A DNA stretch of 64,000 nt, taken from positions 18,913,028-18,977,027 of the forward strand of contig NC_134952.1 in assembly GCF_965638725.1 (NCBI RefSeq), written 5' to 3'. The notes beneath the pieces were generated by a model, which was not told where the DNA came from, did not search any database, and was given only the letters and a program-made list of their open reading frames with translations. A program made the translations under genes and the position numbers. This document shows, in pieces, positions 13,101 through 25,100 of this stretch. This DNA is from Aptenodytes patagonicus (Eukaryota > Chordata > Aves > Sphenisciformes > Spheniscidae). The first letter of the stretch is position 1. Each line of letters starts with the position of its first letter.

Positions 13101-16100
13101 CAGTTGCACATTTCCAGACTAAGACCATTGAGAGTCTGAAGAGGCTTTGAGGATAGAATTAAAATCCTTTGTATTAGTCATCTTCAGTGGCCTGCATTTG
13201 ATCTTCATTCAGTTTCCTACGTATATTGACTAAGTCACATTGTTACTGACAGTTTTCCTGAGGACGCCTGTGCTTGAAGGCCATTTTCTTGTGTTAACTC
13301 AAAGCTTTATTTGGTTTTGTAGGGAAAATGCACTACTTGCAAACTGGTAATGTGCTGTCAATTTTTAATTTTTTTTTTTTAAATCTTTGTGTAGAACCAG
13401 TCTGGATCTTTAGGATGGCTGCAAAGTACTTGTCTAGGTGGTTTTGGCTTCTCCTCTCATTTTTGAAGTTGTAAAGGTCCAATGTGTTATCACAGCATAC
13501 ATGTTTCAGATGTGTTTTTATCCAGCATAACCATCTTTGGCTCTGGTTCAGTTTTGCCTTTTTCTCTGTCCTTGCTTTAATGTAGACTGTTCCTCAACTC
13601 TTCTAAGTTTTTGTTTATTTGTCCATCATTTGAAATAAGTTTTATATACCCTAAGAGGTAAGTCCTGGAAATAATGTCTCAGGTCCTGCGTATTCAGTAT
13701 TCATATTCACGATACGCAGTTTTAAACACTAGTGTGTAAGCACACTTGTTGTGGAAAGGACAAATTTCTCTGGACGATCAGTTGAACCTGTAAAAAAAAA
13801 AGACAAATAGACTTTTAACCATCTACTGTTGCTTCCAGAGAAGCCCGTGTAAGCAAGAAGGCAGCTTCTGTGTGGTACTAGGCACTTGGCAAGGAGCAGT
13901 GTAAAATGTCAGAAACCTTATTGCTTAATGACAGTAGTAGCTGATGAGCTGATACACGTGCACACACATGCGTGTGTATTCTGGAAGACATCTTCATTCA
14001 TATACTCTCTCCAAAATCTCCATTCCAATGTTGTTATCCTATACCTTTCTCCCTTTTTCCAATCTACCTGTTCCTGATTCTACCCGAATTGTGTCCCTAA
14101 ATGGTCTGTCCTTCTTTCCCCATACTGTATTCATGGTGGTGCTGTCCTTATCCTCAGTACTGTGTTAACAGTTACAGGAAAGAGGTGAAGCCGTTATATG
14201 CTATTTTAATCTCCAGCAGGTACTGATTCTTCAGCTAACTACGCTGCGGGCCACTACCACACGCAGATAACTAAAACTGAGGGATGCCAAATATTGTGCC
14301 TCTTTGAAGGAAAGCTCAGCTTGAGCAGTGAAAGTATCTGCTCATCCACCGCTATCTTCTGCTCTTTTCTTCCTCATTTTGGTGTACAGTTCTACTTCTC
14401 TTTGCTCACTAGCTCATCTTTTATTACTTGACAAATGACAAGGGGCAACCCTACTCCTTCCATAGTTTTAGGGCCTGATAGACCTGTGAGTCCCTAAATT
14501 CAGCAGGCACAGGGTTTACACCTGTTGATTATGCATATATTCTTCGTATGGATGCTGGAATAAGTATATCTGTCTTACAAACCAGTGATAAACTTCGCGA
14601 GTGCACTATTCATGGTATCTTCTGATGAGTTAGTCCAGGAACAAGACATCGTTGATCTGTTTATATACCTGTAAGCATTTCCTTGTCATAAAGTTACAAA
14701 TGAAATAATATTTTAATCATATTAAAATATTTTATAGATTATACAGCCCATGTTGGAAATTAGATCCACTGTTAGGCCTCTAGCAGCAGGGAAGGGTAGA
14801 CATTTGACACAGATTTTTTTTTTTTCTTTTCTTTTCACAGAACAGGTTATAGATAATTATGGAACATTAACAAATGCAAAAATTGGAGAATCATATTTAA
14901 GAAAAAGTAGAAAGCAAGTTTTCATTTTGGGTTAATTAGAATTGTATGACATGCAGTGATACTAACAGGGTTTTTTTCGGGTAATAGGTTACTTATAGTG
15001 CAAATCTGGGTATTTCTGTGTGTAATGAGCTTAGAAATAAATAAGAGAAAAGCATATTGATGGCTTGTTTGTCCTGGTGAGAAGAAATTCAATCACTAGT
15101 GTTTTCCTGTACAGCAGAGCTAGATAAATATTGTAAAAGAAAAAATATTTTTTCATAAAATTATCATTTATATCTATGGATACATGATTGACATTGAACT
15201 AATTTTTTTTCCATAAAGGACATATCAGAAAGATTAGTATTTATTGCTATTACTTATTTATTAATATTTATTTATTTATTAGTATTTATTATAAAGGTAG
15301 TATTTATTATTATATCATGAAGTATGCATTTTTCAGTTTAACAAAAGTTGTAGCAGTTACTTTTAAAATAGAAACAGCTATTTTCAGGTCACTGTAATAT
15401 TTTCACTGAATTGACAGCATACATTATATTTCAGGTGAGCTCTGTGAGGAGAAACTAGATTTCTGTGCTCAAAACCTGAATCCTTGCCAGCATGACTCAA
15501 AGTGTATCTTGACACCCAAAGGATACAAGTAAGTCTAAAATATTGTCACAGTCCAACTGAGTCTAAATTTCTATTTTTTTTATCCTGCTTAACTTCTTTT
15601 GTTTTAGTGGAAGCAAATTCTATTCTCAAAATACTAATTTCAGTTATTATCAAGCATTATGGCAGAATAGGCCGTTATTTTCATGTAGATCTACATTATT
15701 ATCTTAACTATGTTTTACTGAATTTTACTGATCCTTAACAGTTCTTATTCCAGTCAGATTTTAAATAAGAATGCAGAGTAGAGCAGTTAGTCTATGTGAC
15801 AGTCTATACAAAACCCTTTTAGTAGCTTGGACAGTAGGAAAATAATTGCATTTAATTGAAGTGGAATAATTATACTGCTTTCTGAGAAGTAATTGTGAAA
15901 GAGATTATTAGGAAGGCACTCCGGAAGGTACAAACTAAAGAATTCCATCCCCAGGATAACTAATCTTTAATTACACCATATCCTTCTCATAATTAATTAG
16001 TATGCACTATTTAAAGTGGTTTTAATAGGTTTTAGGTTAATAAATATGTGAAACTTGCAACTTTCAATTGTTGTCTTAAGCACCTGTTTTATGTACAGTA

Positions 16101-19100
16101 TGTGCTTGTGCTAAAATCAGATTATTTATTATCATTCCTACTACTTAGGAAATGACATTTTATTTAAAATATGGCAAAAGATAGTCAAATATATTAAATA
16201 TTCAAATGAACATGAAATGGTAGTTTTCAACTGGAAAATAGAAAACTTGTTGGATTTAAGTTGTTATGTGTTATTTTTATTTTCTGCATGCCACTTGAGT
16301 AAACCTAGTTTGGCATCTTATACTTTACTGCCTAGTTCATTAATCTTCCATGTTACTTTCTGAGATTTTAAATCAGAAAGTAGCACACGCAGTAAATTCA
16401 AGCATGTATCTCACTTAGTCAGCTTTTTAATAGCGTGCTTTATATTCTTTTTTCACTTTTCTTATTCGTATATGTTGAATAAAAGTTGAGACATTTGATT
16501 GAAGTACTTAATTTAAAGTTACACAGCTATTTAAAATCACTCTTGGCACTTTAGAGCAAATTTTAGATACTAAAACAAACAACACCAAGGAGGGAACCAC
16601 AAGACCTAATGAAATCAATTACATACATCTTAATTTAAAAAAATAAAATCATGTGGATGCATGAATTTGTAATCTTTTCCATTCATTTTTCACAGAGTTC
16701 TGGGCATTCACTCAGTCTAATATACAAGAATTCCCTGAAGAAATGCCACTAGCATTAACAATGAGAGTTGTATGGGGGGGCAGAGGAAGGGAAACACACA
16801 TTACATACTGTCTTGAGGATATGCTGTTTCTAGTTCAGTGGGGGCCCGGGGAGGGCAGAGGATGTGTTCTGAGACTTCTGTTAGTTCACTAACCATGGAG
16901 CTATTTATAGTAAATCAGGCTGGTGGAACTTCAAGGGGAAAAATTTATGCATAACCTCTAAACTGTATAAATGGAGCATTGGTCCATTCATAGCTGTTCA
17001 GTTGACAAAGAAAATACCCATCAGTATAATACAAGCCTTGGATTATTTGTCTTGGTTTCAGCAACTAAGCATATTGATTATTTTTAGTGTTCACAACCAC
17101 TTACAACATCCCGTAACATTCTGCATTACTCATAAATTCCAAGAACAACTGTCAAAATGATTCATGAGGGCTCTCTAGATTTAAACCACAATTCTTCAAT
17201 ATAATGGCAGATGAGTAACCATGTGTAACTAGCAAACCTGTATTCATTACATATGTAGATTCCCCATATAACATGATTAAGCTACATAGTCTTTACACAC
17301 AAAGTCACAGTAATGCATTTTTTCTTGAGTTTTAAACAATTCGGTAGTTCCTTAACTTTGTCATAAGCACACTGTATTGTTAAAAGGCACTGTGCTATCC
17401 CACTTCCTTTCCTGTTTCACAGATGTGATTGCACACCTGGATATGTAGGTGAGCATTGTGATATTGACTTTGATGACTGCCAGGACAACAAATGTAAAAA
17501 TGGAGCGCAGTGTACTGATGCAGTTAATGGATATACATGCGTTTGCCCAGAAGGATACAGGTGAGAAAGATCTGAAGACAGTACAAACCTGTATGTCTTT
17601 TGTCAAAGTTGCCTTTTTTTTTTTTTTTTGGAAATACTAATTTTTTCTGTTTGTATTTAGTGGCTTGTTTTGTGAGTTTTCACCACCAATGGTTCTACCT
17701 CGCACCAGCCCTTGTGATAATTATGAATGTCAAAATGGAGCCCAGTGTATCATAAAAGAGAGTGAACCAATCTGTCAATGTTTATCAGGCTACCAGGGTG
17801 AGAAGTGTGAAAAGCTGATCAGTATAAACTTCGTCAACAAAGAATCCTATCTACAAATCCCTTCAGCTAAGATACGCCCCCAAACCAATATCACTCTACA
17901 GGTAAGACTGTTTGTGTTGCAGATTCTGATCTGGAAAGGAGTGCAAGTGACTTTTCATGGTGTGGAAAATTAGCCAAAGTTGTCATTGGCTCACTTAAAG
18001 AGCTTTTCACAGTTTGAGCTAAAAATCTAGAAGAGTCACTGGAATAACTCTATATTCATATTGAAGTAGATGGGCTTATTAATAGGAACAGAAAGAATTT
18101 TATCAGGTTGTCCTTCAAGGAAGAATTTTATAGTGAAGTAACAGACTATGGCAGTAAATTCAGAGATTCACTTAATACAGCATTTTGATTTCATATTTGT
18201 TTTTAGTTCTTTCTAAGTGTTTCTTTCTTTTAACTAGATTGCCACAGATGAAGACAGTGGAATCCTGCTCTACAAAGGCGATAAAGATCATATAGCAGTA
18301 GAGCTGTACCGGGGTAGAGTGAGGGTCAGTTATGACACAGGATCTTATCCAGCCTCTGCTATTTACAGGTGAACCCAGATGAAACAAATTTCTAACTGAA
18401 ACAAAACATTAATTCCTTATATCAAAGTCACATTTTTGAATAGATGGTTAAAAGAAATATATTCAAATGAATGTATTGTCAGACATTTAAAACCTATTGC
18501 CAAAAGACATGATTTGGCTTGGAAAATAACTCTAATGCAGATATGTCAGAAAGATAATATGTTATTTGATCCATTAAAACTGAGTAAGAGTTCGCTTTCA
18601 GCAGAATATTTATACATTTGTGTAAAGCTCACATGTGGAAGTGGAGTTTTTTCCATGATGTTACTGCCAAATAATTTCCTAGTGTGCAGGGTGAAGTGCA
18701 GAACTATACTGCATAAGCAGAAATGAAATGGAAGTTACTCTTCTGTGTTAGGCAGTCGTATAATGTGGGACTTTTCCCTGGCAAGTAAAGAGAGAGTGAA
18801 AACCCTGATTCTGAAAAAAGGCACTACCCTTGAAAAAGAAATGTTTTTTGCTTCCAAAGTCATTAAGAGACAGAATCCACATCTGCTTCTGGAGCATAAT
18901 TTTTAAGGTTTTTTTAAAGTCAAATTTCTCTGGTTCTCTGAAAAATTACCACCTGAATTTCCGGGGAGGTTTTATGTAACTTTTCAAGAGTTTGCAGACA
19001 GACATTGCAAGAGTGAGCAAAAAGACAACAGGCATCACTTCTTGGCCTTGATTGCCCTATTGTTGCTACAAATACATGCAGAAGTAAAGCGGAAGTATTA

Positions 19101-22100
19101 AATGGGTTTTCCTTGAATCTTCTTTTTGCTGTATTTACACTTTTGTGTTGTAAAATTATATCTAGTCTATATTTACTTGCTGGAGTTCGTAGCAGCTGAC
19201 ATTGTTCTGCATTCTATTAGGAACATTTCATTGAAAATAAATGATTTTTAGAAATTATTGCACTCAAATGGCAATATAAAATCAAAAGCTTAAGTTTATA
19301 TAGCAGGGAAACAATGCTAAACTTTGTTAGGTAATAAGACCAAGGGAACTGTGGTTTTAGTAGATTACTAAGAGCATTCCACGGAAAAAAAAATCATTCC
19401 TATAAAATACAATATAAAGTTCTTTAGTAAAAACATAGCCTTTTACAATAAGCATCTTAAGGTTGCTTTTATTTTCTGATGCAATATGTATTTCATAAGG
19501 TTTTTTTACAATTCCATGAAATGGTTTAACATGTGGAAATAGTATATGTATTTTAATTGTATAAATTTTAAAATATTAAAAATAGGATTTGACTTTACAG
19601 GGGATTGATGTATTTAACACAAATTTAAAATTGCATGAAACATTCACTTTTCTCCATGACTACAATTCAAAATAAGATTGTTTTTCTTTTCTATCTGGGA
19701 TAGTGCTAAAGAAGTTTAGATTGTTTTGTCAGGAGTTTAATTATTTTTGTTGATTTTTATTTTGACAGGTACAGCTGTCTGAGAATAGGAAGCAATAGGA
19801 ATCAGGATCATATGTAATTTCAAGTTATTTTCACTCCCATTTGTTTAATCTATCGAGAATAGAATGTTTCTTCCCATTCAAAACATATATTTCCTTCTCA
19901 TCAATTTAACACTTTCTCCAGTATTACTGGAATATATAACATTATATATAATATATAATATATAGTGGTAATTCACACTTGTCCATTTTAGTTTTCTAGA
20001 AAAAGATTGGAAAACAATACTCACACAGGTAAAATTAAAAACCATAAATGTAGAAGGGATTAATAACAAAGTAATCAATTAACAAACAGTCCCAATTAGG
20101 TTAGTGTTACAGAACAATTAGAAGCATCTCCCCTACATAGTTGATCAGCTGTTTTGAATTATGTGACAAGTGGAGAATGCAGGCACGGTGAAGAAAGGGA
20201 TGGGAAAGTAGTGAAGTCTTACAAGGTGACATGGTTGTTTAGTGAAGCAGATACACACTTGTATATTATTATATATTCATTTCAAATAAGCCTGATGGTG
20301 AGTTTCTAGGAGATATTTGAAAATTGTCATGTAATGGTACTGCGATCAACTGTAATGAAGTCTTTTGCCCTTGAGGGAAGTACATATGTTGGAAGCCATG
20401 TATACATTCCCACATTTGTATATATGTTTGTGCATCTAGTGATCACTGTACAAATTAGATATTACTTAATTTCTATTTCAGGTTCTAAAAAGGAGTACGT
20501 TGTAGCACAGGACCTTTTACACATTAGACTCTAATCCCTTCATCCTTTCCAACCTGTTCCTGGTTTTCTAACTTTTGTTTCCAGCAATCCCTGTTTCCAG
20601 TTCTTACTGTTTTACCTTCCTAGGATCTTTGTGACATTTCCTGCCCCTTTTCAGCTCTTTACCTTCTTTTCACCCATTCATTGCATGTTCTCTTTCTGTA
20701 CCTTTGTTACCTATGAAAGCTGTGTCCTGTCATGTTTCCTGTCCTTCTTTCAGTCCCTCCCTTTGGTTTCTTTCCTCCCTTCCCTCCCTTCATTTTTTTC
20801 TAAGCCAGCTAGATCTGATCATCTTTGCTCAAAAACTGCTCACAGACATAATCTACATTAACCTACTGATTCACTTCTCCTCTCTATTTTGTCTTTCTCA
20901 GTCTCCTCATTGACTCAATTTTCAGTCCTGTTTTCCTTACAATCCACTACCATCCATTACTCTGATTCTTGCTTTATTCCAGCTGTTTCTTGTCCAGTCC
21001 TACCTCTTTCTCTTCTTTCTCTGTAGGCCTAATTTTTTCTTCTTCTGAATGAGAACCACACAGTTTCTTTCTCTGTCCATGTAACCTTGATCTAGCTAAG
21101 GCAATACCTTCTCTTTGAATGGGCTGGCAGGCCCAGATCCAGCAAGTACTACTGCAGCCCAAAAGTACAGCTGGAGGGAAGGTGCCAATCATCTGTGTGT
21201 TGAAATATAGCCAGCATGGACAAAGAATTTGGGGATCTAGCCCTCCAGTTTCTGCAGACTTCCACGTTTTCAATATTTTAACACCTTGCCTCAGTGGATT
21301 TTCAGAAAGATGACAAATGGATAGACATGGTGCCAGCCCACTGCCAAATGTCATGACCTGCAAAACAAGGTTAATAGAAGCATAAGAGATAGGAGTGTGT
21401 TCCCTTCAGTTTGGGAAACTATCTGGTCTGTTTAGAAAAATAAAAATCAGTTTCAAGCACAATTCAGTATGGAAAATTTTAGAAGAAACAGTTGAAGTTT
21501 ACCAAAATTATAAATAGCTAAAATAATATTGTGAAATGGTGTCATGGGTTAACCCCGGTAGGCAGCTAAGTGCCACACAGCCGCTCACTCACCTCCCCTT
21601 CCACCCCCAGTGGGACAGGGGAAGAGAAAAGGAAGAGTAAAAGTCAGAAAAATCATGGGTTGAGATAAAAATAGTTTAATAACCAAAGGAAAAGTGGAGG
21701 AGGAAAGAAAGAAAACAAAGCAAGACAAGTGCTGCAATTGCAATCACCCACCATCTCCCATGGGTAGGCTGATGCTTAGACAGTTCCCAAGCAGAAGATG
21801 GCTAACCTACCTAAACACCCCCTCCTCTCCCTTTTACTGCTGAGCATGACATTATGTGGCATGGAATATCTTTTTGGTTAGTTTGGGTCATCTGCCTGGT
21901 TGTGTCCCCTCCTAACCTCATGTACGCCCCTAATCTATTCACTGGCGGGGCAGAGTGAGAAACAGAGAAGACCTTAACACAGTGCAAATATGATTCAGCA
22001 ACAGCTAAAACATTAGTGCGTTATCAGCATTGTTGTGGTCACAAACACAGCACCATATCAGCTCTTATGAAGAACATTAACTCCATCCCAGCCAGACCCA

Positions 22101-25100
22101 GTTCAAATAGGTAATGAATTATAAAAGAAAACAAGTTAATGTATTATGTTTTATCAGAGAGATATGAAGAAGACAAAGAACAACGAGGTTTAAGAACAAT
22201 TTGGTAACAGGGTAGATAGTTTGCAAACTAAGATGAGAAGTTGCTTACAGTGAGAAGGACAGAAAGGAAATTTAAAAACTGATAAGTTTATCAAGAGATT
22301 TACAGATTTCATTAAGGAAGTGAAGATTCATGGATAGTATAGGAAAAAGAATAAGACAAGTCATACTCCACTGAACAATGACGAGATGCCTGAAACAGGC
22401 GAAAATAAAAAAACAGCCGATAGAGAGATTCAAATAGAAGTTTTATAATATAAATGGCAGTCAAGAAATGGTGTGTTGAATAGGAATCAAAGGGGAGCTG
22501 TAAAGCCTACAGAGGTGCTTGCAGTAGCAACAAAACAAAGTTACAAACAGATGATTTAATCATGATAAATATGGAGAATCAACAATAACAGCAGTTAGCT
22601 GTGTAGAGTGAATAAGAACTGATTTACCAATGGGAATTGACTGCAGAAAGAGCCATCATCCCAAAAGCACTCATCAGTCAATGAGTAACAAAATGAGATG
22701 ACGGCAGTGCCGAGACTAATAAAGAAAATTAATTCATTGGAGATGGTTATTTGGGGAAAGTTGATCCACTTGGGTTTTGTTCTGTCTGGATGTCCATTTT
22801 TAAATGTTAAATGGATTTTACACAAAAAAACCAAAAACCTTTTCATTCTGTAAACTAGTTTTCATCATATATTTATTGGAAATATGGGAATATTTCTTCC
22901 CAAATCTTTATTCTTCTACAGAGTTCCAGAAGCTTTAAATCAGTTTTTCTTACAGCTTTTCATTAGGATCTATGCATTCAGCTCTCATTTGTCCAATGGG
23001 AAATGGGCTAGAAGTAATGTAAGTGCATTGGCAGGAAATATTGCACAGATATGCCTTGTGTTTATTTCCCCTTTAATTTAAACCACCCTTACCTAGAAGG
23101 GCTCCTCTTTCTGCAGTAAATTTTTACCAGTAAAACAGTTTAAACTAGAAGCTTTTAATAATCACTCTTAACAGAGACGCATTCCCTTTATACATTATGT
23201 TTTATACATCCCCCAGAATGACCTCTTGCTATAAAAATGCATGTTCTGTGTTGCTCTCGTCCTTTTAAATACTATTGTGTGAAAGGTTAGTAAGTTGTAA
23301 AATAACATAACTTTCCTTGGAACAAGAACATTATATGAGGGTTTCTTGCTTACTTAAGTCAAGAAGTCATATGCATTTTGATTTCTTAGCACAACTTTTT
23401 TCCCAGATTCATTGAGATGTGTTAAATAAATTAATCCTGGCACTTTTCTTATTGCTTGAACACAGCAAACAAACCTTTTAATACCTTGAATAGACCTTAC
23501 TCTTTAGGAATGATGAACCCTGACCTTATCCTTCCCCACATGGAACCTGGCAGTCCCCCTCCTGCCCACTCCCAAAAAGTGTTTATTCTGCCTGTGCCTG
23601 CTCTGTTGTGTGTTTACACTTTCACATAGAGCTGAGTTTATGTAAAGCATGCATGCTACTATGCAGATCTTTTATCTGTATTGAGCTGAACCTGTCCAAA
23701 TAGTTAAAGTTGGTAAAAAATAGCTAAGAAGTTATTTAATGTGTCACAGCTGTAAATGACCATGTGAGTGCTTCTGATCTGTTCCAGGGCAAAAGCAGTT
23801 AGGTTAATTAAAACATCGCTAAGGATGTTATAAGGTAATTTGCTTGATTTTTGCCTTGAGATTTAGGAAGCTAATCCCTTTCAGCTATGCTGCTTTCTTA
23901 ATGAGAAGAGCTAACTGACTGTATGACTGTTCAGTCCATTGCAGTCTATCATACAGTTGGTTCATTTAAATAACTTTTTTTTTAAAGGCTTAAGCTCACT
24001 TATTTGATGGTGCCCTGAAGCAAATAAAGGCTTTCATGGGAATGGTTATAATGTCTGGTCTCTGGACTACAGCTCATTGTCATAACTTCCATGCAGCCAT
24101 ACATTCAGCTCTTAATTCTCCCGTGGAAAATGGGCTGGAAGTAATGTAAGTACAATGATATATTCAGTCCCAGCATTAAGTAATAATATTCTTCCTTCTC
24201 TGACGTACCTAAACTGTGTTCATGTGCAGAGTAGGTACCCTGCACTTAAACATTTGCTGTGTAGATATTGAGGCTGGTAAGTATAGGCAGCCATTTCTTG
24301 TACTTAGTAACACGTGTAGGTTTGTCCTTACACAGCATAAGCACCATGCTTGAATCAAGCCTTTTCTGCATGACACCTTTCAGGCATTCTCCTACTAGTG
24401 GGTTCATATCTTGTTAGTAAGCAGAAGGAAATGGTACATGTAGGCAAGAAAAAAAAATGATTATGGTATTCACTGTACTAGCCAGAAGCTGAACACACAG
24501 AAATTACTGTGCCTAATAAAGATAACAAATTACTTTATTACTAGTGTCAGTGGAGCTGTCTGGACCAATGATGTGATTTTGTCTGGCAGGACTAAGGTTA
24601 GATGCAGTTCCATTTTCCATGAAATAGTAGGTTTATATCACTGGAGTCAACTCAGGCCTTCAGACTTGCAAAATATGTAAACCCAGTACTATGCAACATG
24701 TAGGATACACACACGTGTACACACACACATGCATGCACGCACAAATAATATCTTAAAATAACATTAGAATCATAGAATGGTTTAGGTTGGAAAGGACCTT
24801 TAACGATCATCTAGTTCCACCCCTCTTGCCGTGGGCAGGGACATCTTCCACTAGATCAGGTTGTGCAAAGCCTCATCCAACCTGACCTTGAACATTTCCA
24901 ATGGTAGGGCATCCACAACTTCTCTGGCAACCTGTCCCAACCTGTCCCAGTGTTTCACCACCCTCATATTAAAGAATTTCTTCCTTGCATTGTCTTCTTT
25001 TACTTTATAGATTCTATCTAATCTAAATCTACCCTCTTTTACTTTAAAATGGTTACCTCTTGTCCTACCACTACATGCCCTGGTAAAAAGTCTCTCTCCA

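Larger units (their letters stand above)
2929..15434 (+). other. SLIT2: SLIT2 intron, 12.5 kb (phase 1)
   Basis: Largest intron in the window, between the two halves of EGF3. It contains a TG/TA microsatellite near 12,720, a TTTA-type repeat at 15,238-15,322 and a possible alternative terminal exon at 14,841-15,060. No transposon was recognised. The other short open frames here look random. Confidence 0.85.

Noticed and set aside
20974..21363. 129-codon minus-strand open frame
   Set aside because: No family motif; partly made of the complement of a pyrimidine-rich tract (E/K-rich tail) in a SLIT2 intron.
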